Both the position numbers and the translations under genes were made by a program. This document shows positions 1-10,769 of a stretch of 24,736 nucleotides of DNA, piece by piece. The first letter of the stretch is position 1, and every line of letters starts with the position of its first letter. The DNA comes from Parvularia atlantis (Eukaryota > Opisthokonta > Rotosphaerida). The stretch covers positions 1-24,736 of the forward strand of contig CALSCO010001067.1 in the NCBI GenBank assembly GCA_943704415.1. Reading direction: 5' to 3'. The notes beneath the pieces are model-generated. The model saw only the letters and a list, made by a program, of their open reading frames with translations, was not told where the DNA came from and made no database searches.

Positions 1-214
1 TCCCCTGTCATGCGCGCGCACGCCACCCAGCCCGCCCCTGCCACCCGGCCAAGCCCCGCGACCCCTGCGTCGCCCCCCTCGTGCGAGTGCGGCGTGGCGC
101 GCTTGACGGGCCGGCGGGTCACGCGGGAAACGCGCGGCGCGCCGAGAATATCACGATCGGGCAGCGCGCAATGGAGCCGTGGCCGCGGTCCGCATTTTGC
201 CTGCCTCTGCTGCG
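1..214. other. 5' flank of the Kelch gene, no gene seen
   Basis: I see no coding exon here on either strand that I can support. The stretch is GC-rich and ends just before the Kelch start. It holds one GCGGGAAA at 123-130, whose reverse complement TTTCCCGC fits the E2F-type consensus TTTSSCGC. A single hit in DNA this rich in GC may be chance. A short less GC-rich patch at 145-157 could mark the promoter. Confidence 0.4.
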
Positions 215-2249
215 ATGTCGGGCGACCTTCCTCTTGTGTGGCGCAAGGTCGCGACCAAGGGCGAGACGCCGCCGCCGCGGTGCGCGCGCGCCACGTACGT
301 GACGCGTACCGGCTCAACGCCGCACGCGCACAGCTACGGCCACTCGCTGACCTTTGTCGGCGACTCGGCGTACGTCTTTGGCGGCGTGTTTGAGGAGAAG
401 GAGGACCAGACGGTGCTGTACCAGGACATGTACCGCCTGGACGGTGCGCGCGCGTGCGTTGGAGGGCGCGCGCACACTGAGGCTGAGCACCCGGGCGCAG
501 TCACAACGAGCCCGCCGACGTGGTCCAAGGTCGCGCAGAAGGGCGCGGTCCCGCCCAAGCGCGAGGGCCATAGCGTGACGGCGGTCGGGCGCACGCTGTA
601 CCTCTTTGGCGGCATGGGCGCCAACAAGGACTGCTACGACGACTTTTACGCGTTCGACACCGGTGCGCGCCGCCGCCTCGCGTCGCGTGTGCCGCGCTCA
701 CGCGCCGCGCGGCCGCAGCCACGAGCACCTGGACCGCCGTCAAGGGCAAAGGCACGGCCCCGAGCAAGCGCAACAACCACGCCGCGTGCGCCGTCGGCGC
801 CAAGATCTTCATTTTTGGCGGCTTTTTGAGCGGCGTTGCGGGCAACGACGTTCACTGCTACGACACGACCACGGGCACGTGGACCCAGCCGCCTATCAAG
901 GGCCCAGTGCCCGTCGAGCGGGTCGACCACACCTGGACGCCGTTCGGTAACAAGCTCGTGCTGTTTGGCGGCGCGGGCGACAACGTCTGGTACAACGACC
1001 TGCACGTGTACAACACGGGTGCGCCGCCGCCGCGTCCGGCCGTCGCGTCGCCTCACAGCTCACACGCGCGCGCCCCGCAGAGACGTCGACCTGGTCCAAC
1101 CCGGCCACCAAGGGCAACCTGCCGGCGAAGCGCGACTACCACACGATGGTCAACTTTGACGAGAAGCACCTGATCCTGTTTGGCGGCGCAAACGAGTCGG
1201 ACGACATTGTGCACTTTGGCGACGTGCACGTGTTTAGCACGAGTGCGTGGCCGTGGCCGTGGCCGTGGCTGTGCGCGCCCGCTCACCCGCGCGCGCCCGC
1301 CACCCCTCAGCCACCCTCACCTGGTCGCTCATCAACCCGCCCACGCCCGGGCCGAGCAAGCGCTGGGCGCACGCGGCCGGCATGGCCCGCGGCGCCATGT
1401 GGCTCTTTGGCGGCACGACCGACGGCAAGCACTTTGACGACCTGTGGGCCCTGAGCCTGCCCAACGCCGCCCCGCTCAACGCCCTGCCCGTCGCGGCCCC
1501 AAGCTCGCCCGTCGTCGACGACGGCGTCCCAAAGAAGCCCCCACGCAACCTGCCCGCGGCCGGCGGCAGCCAGACCGCGCTCGCGTCGCCTGTCGCGGCC
1601 GTGCCCGCGGGCAAACTCGGTGCGTGGCACCCACTGTCGCCGCGCGCAGCCTCGCTGCTCACACGCGCCATCCCGCACAGCCCCCGGTCTCACGGCCGTC
1701 CAGCCCATCCCGCCCGCCAAGCCCTCGTACGCCACGCCCACGCCCGCGCCCGCGCCGCGCAAGGTCGCCCCGAACGTCAAGCCGTTCGTGCCCACGCCGC
1801 GCTCACTCAAGAACGAGTACCAGGTCGCGGCCGCGCAGCTGCAAAAGATCTTTGACGACCTCGAGGTGCGCTACAACGAGCTCGACAACGAGCGGGCGGC
1901 GTTCGTGGCCGAGCGCAAGGAATTTGCCGAGGAGGTCCGGCTCAACCTGGAGCAGTACGAGCAGCAGCAGCGCGAGGTGGCTGACCTGATCGAGAAGCAC
2001 CGCCGCGACAACGAGGAGCTGCTGGCCAAGCGCCAGGCGCAGTACGAGGCGCAGGTCCGTGTGCTGCCGCCCCGCCGCGCCGGCGCGCGTCCTCGCTGAC
2101 GCAGCGCCACGCAGCTGCAAGAGATCCAGCGCAAGCAGAGCGAGCTGACCGAGCGCGAGAACAAGCTGGCCGTAGCAAACGTCGAGTTTGACGACAAGAA
2201 GAAGAAGATCGAGGCGCTCATGGCGCAGTTCACGCGCATCCAGACGTGA
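215..2249 (+). CDS. Kelch-repeat protein with C-terminal coiled coil
   Basis: Spliced model of 538 aa. Exons: 215-279, 334-443, 501-662, 719-1018, 1081-1242, 1311-1619, 1681-2054, 2115-2249; total divisible by three, stop TGA. The first 320 or so residues carry six Kelch blades, marked by YVFGG, LYLFGG, IFIFGG, LVLFGG, LILFGG and MWLFGG, each followed by Asp/Asn-rich turns and a Trp-containing strand. This predicts a beta-propeller used for protein binding. A Pro/Ala-rich linker (about 320-420) leads to a charged heptad-like coiled coil rich in Glu, Gln, Lys and Arg (about 425-535). The start at 215 (MSGDLPLVW) is preferred; an in-frame ATG at 179 would add 12 residues. The first intron joins PPPR to YGHSLTFVG, a canonical Kelch junction. 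Introns often fall between blades. The architecture resembles Rab-effector-like Kelch proteins, but the partner is unknown. Confidence 0.88.
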
Positions 2250-2330
2250 GGCGCGTGTGCGTGCACGCGCACGCGGGTGCAGAGCTGCACGCCGGCCCGT
2301 GCGGCTCGTCTTTTGACGTGTCGTCCCTCA

Positions 2331-2356
2331 GTGTGTGTGTGTGTGTGTGTGTGTGT
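2331..2356. repeat. (GT)13 microsatellite
   Basis: Perfect GT dinucleotide run between the convergent ends of the Kelch gene (stop 2249) and the GDAP2 gene (stop 2407). It probably lies in the 3' UTR of one or both: a UG repeat in the plus transcript and a CA repeat in the minus one. Confidence 0.95.
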
Positions 2357-2406
2357 CCCCTCGTGTGTTTGTCCCTCTCACGTTGGCAGTCGGTACACAG
2401 AACAGG

Positions 2407-4734
2407 TCACAGCGCATCGTGCGAGATGCCCGGGGCACGGGCCGGGGCGCCGTTGACCGCGACGTCGTACTGCTTCACAAAGTCCGGCACGGAGATCTGC
2501 TCCAGTGCGATCGTGTCGTGCAGGTCCGCCAGCCGGTCAATCATGCGAATCTTGCGAGCGCGCGCACGTGTGTGAGCCAGCGCCGCGCCCGGGGCCGACG
2601 TGCCGCGCACCTTGTCGCGGATGTCGGAGATGAAGAACGTGTTCATGATCATGAGACTGAGCCGCACCCACCACGTCGGGTGGACGAGGAAGAACGTCTT
2701 GAGGTTGCGCCGGTACCTGGGCCCGGCGCGCGCGCGGTCAGCCGCCGCCGCGCACCAGCCGGGCACGCACTTGGGGTGCAGCACGTTGTATACGTCGCGG
2801 ATGAACGTGTAGTCGGGCCGATTGTCGCCCGTCGCGTCCGTGTTGAAGTACACGACGACAAAGTCCTGCCGCGGCGGCCCCCTCATCAGCCGCGCATCCA
2901 ACGCGCCGGCCGCGCACGCACGCACCTTGTTGGCCACCAGGTCCAGCTTGTCGATCATGTGCAGCAGCAGCCGGTCGCGATCGATGGCCGACGCGCGGTA
3001 GTTCTTGGCCACGACGCAGACAACAGCACGCCCGATCGCGTCCACCCCCGAGACGTAAAACAGGTTCATCCGGTTCAGGTCCGACAGGTCCTCGTTGCGC
3101 GCGCGCCGCAACCAGCGCTGGTACCTTCGGATCGTGTCCTCTTGGCTGCCCGCGCGTTGTCAGCGCCGCGGCGCGCGCCGCGCGCCTCCCCGCGCACCTT
3201 TTCGGCGCCTTGTTGATCATCTCCTCCTTGCGGATCGCGTCGTGGTCGCCGCGCAGCTCCGACAGCATGTTGACCAGCTTCTGAGTGGGGGCCCCGCGGG
3301 CGCAGCGTCAGGGGCCCCGCGGGCGCGGCGTCAGAGGCCCCGCGCGCGTGCCTGCTTGTCGATGTTGGCCTGCGGCGTCTCGGGCTCGCGCTCGGGGTCG
3401 GCCCAGCTCGAGAGCGGGTTGTCCTCGGAGATGTTGGACTGGTTGAGGAAGCTCGACGCTGCACGGCCATGCTCAGGCGCCTGCACTCCGGCCCCACCAC
3501 CACCAAGGGCGCGCGCACCCTGCGGCCGCGGGATGTCGCCAATGCGGATCTTGCGCTCGGCCTGCACGGGCTCGCCCAGCTCGTTGCCGACGTCGTCCGG
3601 CAGGTGGCGGCACGAGTAGTCGAGCTCGGCCGGCGTGCGCGGGAAGTACAGCGGCATCGTGCCCTCGTACGCCTTGATGTCGAGGTCGTCCAGCAGCACA
3701 AGCACGACCGCGTCGATGCCCGTGCCAAACTTCTCCAGGAAGCGTCGCACGGTGCCTGCGCGTGCGCGTCACGTCATCGCGGCAGGGCGGGCGCGCAGCG
3801 CGCGAGCAAACGCACGCAGGCACATGTGTGCGCCAGCCTCGGGCGGGTACCCGCGCCGGACCGAGTTGACGACGGTGAAGGCGATCGACGACAGGTGCGT
3901 CTCCTTGAGCAGCTGTGCGCGCGTGTCGGCGCATGTGCCAGCGTGCGTGCGCGCCGCACCTCCATCGCCGAGCGGTAGCAGCTGTGCAGGGCGCTCTCTG
4001 CCGCGGTCTTGTACTTGACGTTGTAGCGCGGCCCGACCGTGTGGATGACGTGTCTGCGAGCGCGTGGGTCGGTGCGCGCATCTTTTGCGGCGCGCACCTT
4101 ACCTTGCCGGCAGGCTATGCCCGCCCGTCATCTTGGCCTCGCCCGTTCGGCAGCCCTCGAGGCGCTGGATCTCGCCGTAGATCTCGCGGCCGGCCAGGCT
4201 CATGATGCGCTCGCTGACGCCGTTGCGCTGCGTGCCGGGCCGTACGTTAGCAGGCCACCCCTCGCAGCGCGGCGGCGGCGGGCGCGCCTCGTTGAGCGTC
4301 TCGTTGGTGCTGTTGACGATCGCGTCCACGCTCAGGCGTGTGACATCGCCGTTGACCCACACAAAGATCTTCTTGTTGATGGCCTCGTCCACCAGGAAGC
4401 GCGCAGGCGGCGCGGGCTGCGGCGCCTGCTGCTGGTCGCGTTGCACCTGCTCCTCCTCCTGCACAGCCTGCGACGAAGCGGGCGGCGGGCGCGCAGGCGC
4501 AGCGAGGGATGAGCCGCCGCCGCCGAGAGAGCGAGCGACGTGCCTTGCGTATCTTGGACGGCAACTCGGCCCAGCACGGCAGTGTGCTCCACTCGACTGC
4601 GGTGCCGCGCGCGCGCGCGCGCGGATCAGCGCCCGTGGCGTGACCGTCGGAGCGTGCGCCGCACCCGTCAGCGCCGCCTTGCTCGCGTCGCTGGTGGTCG
4701 GCTCCGCGGCCGGCACAGCGCCGAGCGGGTCCAT
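2407..4734 (-). CDS. GDAP2: GDAP2 homologue: macro domain plus CRAL-TRIO domain
   Basis: Spliced model of 556 aa in 12 exons (minus, 5' to 3'): 4734-4665, 4596-4544, 4467-4288, 4227-4103, 4053-3960, 3912-3816, 3755-3352, 3280-3198, 3145-2926, 2865-2771, 2716-2611, 2550-2407. The N-terminus reads MDPLGA, then TLPCW. The macro domain (about 76-245) shows VNGDVTR, AIVNSTNETLN, GCRTGEAKMT, HVIHTVGPRYN and RRGYPPEAG. A linker ending in NIDKQ leads to a Sec14-like CRAL-TRIO domain (about 385-540) with DFVVVYFNTD, RRNLKTFFLVHPTWW and FFISDIRDK. GDAP2 proteins bind ADP-ribose-like ligands through the macro fold and probably lipids through CRAL-TRIO; the exact role is unknown. Three introns use GC donors (4543-4468, 4287-4228, 3351-3281), one of them holding a 23-nt tandem duplication. 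The second exon is the least certain part. Confidence 0.9.
3288..3333. repeat. 23-nt tandem duplication inside a GDAP2 intron
   Basis: Two near-identical 23-nt units (3288-3310 and 3311-3333) differ at one base, and a degraded third copy follows. They sit inside the 71-nt intron 3281-3351. On the minus strand each unit contains CTGACG, so the branch-point-like motif is duplicated. Confidence 0.85.
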
Positions 4735-4919
4735 CCGGGGTGCTTCGCGCGCTGGCTGGACCGCACGGCGGACGATGCGTGTGCGTGAGTGTGTGTGACG
4801 TGCGCGCGACAGGAGGCGAGGTGCGCGCGCGAACGAGCGAGCGAGCGACGGCCGAAAGGGAGTACAGGCAGCAGCAGCGCCACGAGACTCTGTGTACAAC
4901 ACCACGTGTGCATCAAGTG
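4735..4919. other. Spacer between GDAP2 start and Bin3-like stop
   Basis: No supported exon. It must hold the 3' end of the Bin3-like gene and the promoter of GDAP2, both on the minus strand. It contains short GT-rich and CGAG-rich tracts and a relatively AT-rich patch around 4880-4920. Confidence 0.5.
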
Positions 4920-6187
4920 TCACTTGGTGAACATGAGCAGCGGCCGCTGGAATCCTGCCGTGGCGTGAGTGTGCGACAGGCAGGCGCGCGGCGAGTCGCA
5001 CCCTTGGCGTGCGACGGCGCGATGCCCACCTGTACCGGCCCCGAGAAGCCCAGCGTGCCCGTCAGGTACTCGCCAAAATGCTCCGGCCGCAGCTGGATCG
5101 TCTGGTACGTCTTGGCAAACTCCTGCCGCCCCCCCTCGCCGCCGAGTGAGCCCCACTAGCGCGAACGTCGGCGCGCGCGCGCGCACGCTCACCGGCGACA
5201 TGCGCTTGCGCTTGCTGTACGTGCTAAACTCCTGCGGCTCGAGCACGAGGCACCCGCCCGGCTTGAGGTCCGCGTGCGCGCGCTGGAAGAAGGCGCGGAT
5301 GCCGTCGTCGCCCCAGTTGAGGTGGATCCACTTGGTGATCGACCACCTGCCGGCCGCGGTCAGCGCCTTGCACGCCGGCGGCCGCGGCCGCGGGCCCGCA
5401 CGCCAGCACGACGTCAAAGCCGCCCGCAAACACGTCCGCGTGGTCGTCGTGCACGTAGTCCAGCGCCCAGAACGCGACGTTGCCCGGGAACGGCGTCGCC
5501 GTGTCGAGCGCGAACCGCTTGCCGGGCGGGTGCACCCACGGGATCGTGCCCTGCGCGGGAGGCTGAGCGTGTGCGCCGCGACGCAGGGCACAGGGCGCAC
5601 GATCGTGATTGGGAAGCTGACCGGGAAGTAGTTCCACTCGTCCTCGTCGTCGCCGTCGTCCGACGCGGTCGAGCGCTCAGTCACGCGCTTGGGGCGCATG
5701 AGCGAGTACTGCGGTGTCGCTTGTCAGCAGGGCGGGCACCGGCACCGGCCCGACGCACGTGCAGCGAGATGTTTTTGCGCGCGCGCCGCACGAGCTGCTC
5801 GTCAATGTCAACGCCGACGATCAGCTTGGGCCGCAGCTTCTTGGCTGGGATGGACGATGTCAGCGTGCGCACGCGAGCGTGTGTGCACCTGCCAGCACCG
5901 ATCGTGATCGTCGGCAGGCCCACGTTGCACCCCACGTCGAGCACGTACTTGCCCGCAAAAAAGTCGGGTGGCAGCAGCGCGATGCGTGGGTCATCTGCGC
6001 GCGGGTTCAGTCCACGCGCCCCGCCCAGCCCGGCATCGGCAGCACCGACGTCGTGGTCGGCATTGCGGTACCCGTAGTACGAGTCAAAGTTGCCGTACAC
6101 GTTCGGCGGCACGTTGCGCTTGCGCGCGGTCGACGGCGCATCGGGCGCGGCGTCGGCTGTCGACGGCGATGACCCGCTTTCCATCAT
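4920..6187 (-). CDS. Bin3/MePCE-type RNA 5'-phosphate methyltransferase
   Basis: Spliced model of 296 aa, exons 6187-6046, 5994-5899, 5844-5759, 5708-5601, 5550-5402, 5346-5193, 5122-5002, 4954-4920. SAM-dependent methyltransferase of the Bin3 family. Known members put a methyl group on the 5' gamma-phosphate of 7SK/U6-type RNA (MePCE) or act on other small RNAs (BCDIN3D). Visible motifs are [16 protein letters not shown], then the SAM-binding [28 protein letters not shown], the family block [34 protein letters not shown] and the C-terminal GFQRPLLMF. It is much shorter than human MePCE and lacks its long N-terminal extension. Either of two adjacent ATGs (6187, 6184) may start it. It is divergent from the AAA ATPase gene with 105 bp between start codons. 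Confidence 0.92.
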
Positions 6188-6247
6188 GGCTTTTGATGGT
6201 GTGGCACGCGACGCAAACTACACGCGCCACGTCGACACGCTCCGCGC

Positions 6248-6257
6248 CTTTATAAGC
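6248..6257 (+). promoter_or_regulatory. TATA-box-like element upstream of the AAA ATPase
   Basis: TTTATAAG, with TATAAG at 6251-6256, lies 37-42 bp upstream of the ATG at 6293 in otherwise GC-rich DNA. With usual TATA spacing, transcription would start only about 10 nt before the ATG. No equally good element faces the Bin3-like gene. Confidence 0.5.
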
Positions 6258-6292
6258 GGGCCACGCCGGCACGCGGCGGCCGCACTGCAGCC

Positions 6293-8729
6293 ATGAGCAA
6301 CTGGTTCTCCGCGCGCAAGGGCCCGCGCGTCGTCGTCGCGCCCGCGACCAACGGCAACCCCATCCGCGTCGACGTTGAGACGCAGCTCGACGCCAACGAC
6401 GACAGCGCGAGCGTGGCCGGCGCGGCCGGCGCGGCCGGCAGCGCCGCGGCCGGCAGCGCCGCGGCTGCCGGCAAGGCCTCCGAGGCCCTCGCCCGCCGCT
6501 GCGCGCCGCCGCGCAACCCGCCGTTCAAGATCCGCATCGACAAGCTCACGGACGGCATGGGCAACAAGGTCGGCTCATACAAGGTCCTCGTCTTCAAGCG
6601 CCGCAAGGCCACGCAGCTCTGCAACGTCCTGACGCAGATCACGCGCCACCCGTCGTTCTACACCGGTGCGGATGCGTGCATGCCCGCCCGCCCACGCTCA
6701 CGCTGGCGCGCGCGCGCGCGCGGCAGAGCACCCGGAGATGCGGCTGCACTCGCTGCTGTTCTACCTGGACCAGCTCAAGGCGTACCAGGACCCGTCGGGC
6801 GCCGTGCAGGTGCTTGTGGACTTTCTGGAGTACGAGGTGCGTGGTCGCATGGCACGGCGCGGCTTGCGCCTAACGACTGCGCGCAACAAGTTCTTCGACG
6901 AGATCCGCGAGATTGAGGCCATGGTCGCCAACGGCGACATCACGTTCCACGCGCTCTGGTTCCTGTTCAAGCGCGGCGAGACCAAGTTTGCCTACTCGGC
7001 CGGCGAGAAGCTGATCGGCAGCACGGTTAGGGTGCGCCATCGCTCGCAACGGTCGCGGCCGCGGCTGAAGCGCCGCACAGAGCACCGCGTACGACCTCAA
7101 CCTGTTTGGCGGCACTTTCACGGTCGAGGGCGAGTTTGTGACGACCAACGGTCGCGCGTTCGTGATGGAGTCGCGCTCGCACACCATCGCACACTTTGAC
7201 GGCCTGCGCAAGATCGCGTCGCTCCGCCTGCGGCCGATGCAGCCGTACGAGCTGGAGACGCTGACCAAGCGCGGGCGCATCTTCAAGGTGCCGCCCGCAC
7301 CGTGCGCGCAGTGTGGAAGGGCTGACCGTGCCCGCAGGACATTGCCGTGGGCGTGCACTACCGCATGTACAACGGCAACATGGTCATGAGCAACGGCTAC
7401 ACGATCGAGCGCTTCCGCGCGACCGGCCGCGTCATGATCGACCCGTTCAACTTCGCGCGGTTCAACCCCAACAACGTGCGCGCGGACGGGCAGCAGCGCG
7501 CGTCGACCCTCACCACCGCTACCGCAGGTCTCGGCCAACCTCCAGGCGCCCAAGAACGTCTATCTCAACGACGACGAGGAGCAGACGACCACGCGCGAGA
7601 TCCCCGAGGACAAGATGTTCTGCACCCTGCCGACCATCTCGGGCTTCTCATTCTCGGTCAAGCGCTGGGGCGAGGTGTGCGCGCACGCTTGGACCGCGCC
7701 CGCCGCCGCCGACACGCTCACGCCGCCCAGATCCACCTCGACGGCCTGTCGGAGATCCAGTTCGACTCGATGGCGTTCACGCAGCTCGTGATGGACAAGC
7801 AGCGCAAGAGCATCGTCAAGAGCCTCGTCGAGTACGCCTCCCGCTCGTTCTCCGACATCATCTCGGGCAAGGGCGGCGGCTGCATCTTCCTCCTGCACGG
7901 TGCGCCCCGGCCCGCCGCTGCGCGCAGCGCGCTTTGACGCCGCGACCGCCAGGCCCGCCCGGCACGGGCAAGACGCTCACGGCCGAGGCCATCGCCGACC
8001 TGCTGCAGAAGCCGCTGTACTCGGTCACGATCGGCGAGCTCGGCACGGCGCCCGAGACGCTCGAGGTGCGTCCAGCACGCGCATGCACACCAGCGGCTCA
8101 CCGTGCGCGCCGCAGGCCAAGCTGCGCCAGATCCTCGAGCTTGCGCACACGTGGGACGCGGTCCTGCTGATGGACGAGGCCGACATCTTCCTCGAGCGCC
8201 GGTCCAACAGCGAGCTCCAGCGCAACGCCCTCGTTGGCATCTTCCTGCGCCTGCTCGAGTACCACCAGGGCGTGCTCTTCCTCACGTCCAACCGCGTCAA
8301 GTGCTTCGACGAGGCCTTCCACTCGCGCGTCTCGATCGCCCTCCGCTACGAGGCCCTCAACCGCAAGGCCCGCCGGCAGGTCTTTGACAACCTCCTCGCG
8401 GCGGCGGGCGTGGACGCGCACGCGATCGACACGAAGAAGATCGCCAAGCACGAGCTCAACGGCCGCCAGATCAAGTCGACCATCCGCCTCGCCCAGACCC
8501 TCGCCTTCTCCGAGGGCGTGCCTGTGCGCCTCGAGCACCTCGAGCGCACGGTCGCGATCGGTGCGCCCCGCGCACGCTCGTCTGCCAGCGCTCAACCGCG
8601 CGCACGCACACAGCTGCGCAGTTCCAGGACGATCTGCAGTCGCTGCCGGCCGAGGTGCCCGGCATCCTCGCGCCCGACATGAGCGCGCGCCCGCTCGGCA
8701 ACGGCGCCGGCGCGAGCGACGACGAATGA
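6293..8729 (+). CDS. AAA ATPase with DUF7025-type N-terminal region
   Basis: Spliced model of 650 aa, exons 6293-6665, 6727-6836, 6891-7025, 7081-7287, 7338-7475, 7528-7674, 7731-7899, 7953-8065, 8116-8560, 8614-8729. The N-terminal half has the layout I know from DUF7025 AAA proteins, common in fungi: a hydrophobic 'FKRGETKFAY' block, a beta-rich stretch and RVMIDPFNFARFNPNN. The ATPase core has FSDIISGKGGG, Walker A GPPGTGKT (about 426-433), Walker B VLLMDEAD (about 480-487) with ERR following, the sensor-1-like FLTSNRVKCFDEAFHSR, and the Arg finger region. Walker A is split by an intron after its first Gly (7900-7952). A low-complexity Ala/Gly segment lies near residues 40-60. There is no clear targeting signal. 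I first considered BCS1, but there is no N-terminal membrane segment or BCS1_N block. The substrate is unknown. Confidence 0.9.
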
Positions 8730-9008
8730 ATGCGTTGCTGTCTGTGCGTGTGCGGTTGTCCATCAAGGCCGGATTTGGGATTGTCACTCGCGGCAGCGCC
8801 GGCCCGTGCTCACAAGGGCTGCACCCGGGCTGATCCCGGACTGCTCGTGCGAGTTTTTCTTTCCGCGCCGGCTGCGCCTGGCTACGCGGCCCGGCTCGGC
8901 CGCATGCTCGCGCCATCTGCTTGTGCCCGCTAGTGCGGCGCGGTGCCTGAAAGACTTTTTCCCCGCGCTGGACCCCGGAGCGCTGACTAAACGCGACCAG
9001 TCAGCAGG
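8730..9008. other. Spacer between AAA ATPase and Rieske oxygenase genes
   Basis: At 279 bp this is the longest gene-free stretch in the window. I see no conserved exon or RNA on either strand. It should hold the 3' end of the AAA gene and the promoter of the Rieske gene. Short AT-richer patches occur near 8850-8870 and 8950-8960, with no clear TATA box. Confidence 0.5.
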
Positions 9009-10753
9009 ATGCTTGCCGTCGCCGTCGCCACCGTGCCGCTCGTCGCCTGGGCCGCCCTCGCCCTCGCCGCCGCCGCGCTCGTCGCCAGCGTCGTGCTTAA
9101 CCGGCGCGCTGCGCGGATCCTGCGTGACGCCCAAGACGCCAACGCCAAGCGCGCCCGCGCCGCCAAGCGCGCCGCGACGTACCCTCAGGTGTACGCGGAC
9201 GGCTGGTACCGCTTGCTCGACTCGGGCGAGGTCAAGCCGGGCGAGCTGCGCGAGGTAGAGGCGCTCGGCGAGCTGGTGCGGCCCGGCGGCGAGCCTGAAT
9301 GCGTGCGTGACGGCTGACGGCTGACATGCGCGGGACCCGCTCATCGCAGTTTGCCGTCTTCCGCGGCGAGGACGGCCAGGTCGGCGTGCTGGACGCGTAC
9401 TGCCCCGTGCGTGCACGGCCCGCAGCACGCACCACGAGCTCACGCGCCCGCCCGCCCACAGCACCTCGGCGCCAACCTGACCAAGGGCGGCCAGGTCCGC
9501 GGCAACTGCGTCGAGTGCCCGTTTCACCTGTGGAAGTTTGACCGCGCGGGCGCGTGCACCGAGGTGCGGGGGCGGCGCAACCGCGGGGCCCAGACCGGTG
9601 GCTGACGCGCCCGCGTGCGCGGCAGATCCCCTACTGCGACAAGCCGCCCGCGTCCGCCAAGACGCGCTCGTGGCAGGTGCGCAGGCGGATGATCCCAGCG
9701 CGCGCCGCCGCTGAACTTAGCCGCCCGCAGTGCCGCGAGATCTACGGCATGATCTTCGTCTTCTACACGTGGTCCGGCAGCCCCAGCGCCGCGCCGCACG
9801 ACATCCCCGAGACAGTCCTCGGCGCCGACTGGCGCAAGCTGGGCGAGTACTACCGCGAGGTCGACATGCACCTGCAGGAGTTTGCCGAGAACAGCGTCGA
9901 CTTCCAGCACTTCCAGCCGCTGCATGGGCAGCTCCGCCTGCCCTTCACCGACATCCAGATCCCGGGCGTGCGAATCGTGCACAAGGTGGCGCGCACAAGG
10001 CAGGTCAGCGCCTGCGCAGGCTGACTGCGGCGCAGGCCAATTGGGAGATGGGCACAACCGACGAGGACCGGCACATCTCGCTGTTTTACGACGAAGCGTA
10101 CCTCACGGTGCGCGCGCGCGAGTGCGCGGCACCGCTGGCCGCGCTGACGGGCCCGCCCAGGTCTTTGGCCGCCACCTCGACAAGACGACCAAGATGAACG
10201 CCGTTATCACCTTTGTCGGGCCCGGCGGGCTGGTCTACTTCACGTTCCACACGCCGCTGGGCCCGATCGTGCTCTTCCAGGTGCCGCGCGCATCCACGCG
10301 TGCGCACAGTCGGGGGCTGATGCGCACCGCAGACACACACGCCGACCACACTCACACACCTCCGCGTCAAGTTCCACTACTACGCGCCGCCGCACATCTC
10401 CTCGTGCGTGCCTCGCGCACATGCGCGCGCACGCTGCTGGCGCTCACGCTCGCACGGCAGGCTGCTCGCCTACTACGTCTGCGGCAACTGGTGCGCTGTG
10501 TGCCGGGGACCGGGCAGCGGCTGACCACGCCGCCCGCGCAGGATCTCGCAGTGGTTCCAGGACCTGATGGTGTGGGAGAACAAGATCTACCGGCCACGGC
10601 CGTTCCTCGTCAAGGGCGACGGTGCGGTGCCCGCACGCGCTGTCGTCTCTCGCACCCCTCACCGCCCGCGCAACAGGCCCCGTGGCGCGCCTGCGCCAGT
10701 GGTACTCGCAGTTTTACCCGCCCAAGGGCGCGGCCGGCACACTCGAGTGGTGA
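9009..10753 (+). CDS. Rieske non-heme iron oxygenase, Neverland/DAF-36 (cholesterol 7-desaturase) type
   Basis: Spliced model of 393 aa, exons 9009-9275, 9350-9406, 9462-9563, 9626-9676, 9731-9985, 10036-10107, 10161-10280, 10333-10403, 10461-10490, 10542-10621, 10677-10753. An N-terminal membrane segment (about 5-30) is followed by YADGWYRLLDSGEVK. The [2Fe-2S] Rieske site is CPH (107-109), then 17 residues, then CPFH. The catalytic iron site is ENSVDFQHFQPLHG (Asp and two His). The C-terminus has the family blocks FHTPLGP, FHYYAP, WFQDLMVWENKIY and QWYSQFYP. Animal and ciliate relatives introduce the C7-C8 double bond into cholesterol, so a sterol substrate is likely but not proven. The Rieske motif is split by an intron between Pro and His (9407-9461). 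It ends 16 bp from the convergent kinase stop. Confidence 0.92.
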
Positions 10754-10769
10754 CCTGTACAGCGAGCTG

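Noticed and set aside
1230-1275. GTGGCC-type short repeats near 1243-1270
   Set aside because: They lie in an intron of the Kelch gene and look like slippage in GC-rich DNA, with no wider structure.
3469-3978. Plus-strand frames rich in Val, Leu and Asp opposite GDAP2
   Set aside because: They are antisense to exons that join into a clear macro domain and carry no motif of their own.
6293-8729. BCS1-type mitochondrial chaperone
   Set aside because: The AAA core is similar, but there is no N-terminal membrane segment and the upstream half fits DUF7025-type proteins instead.
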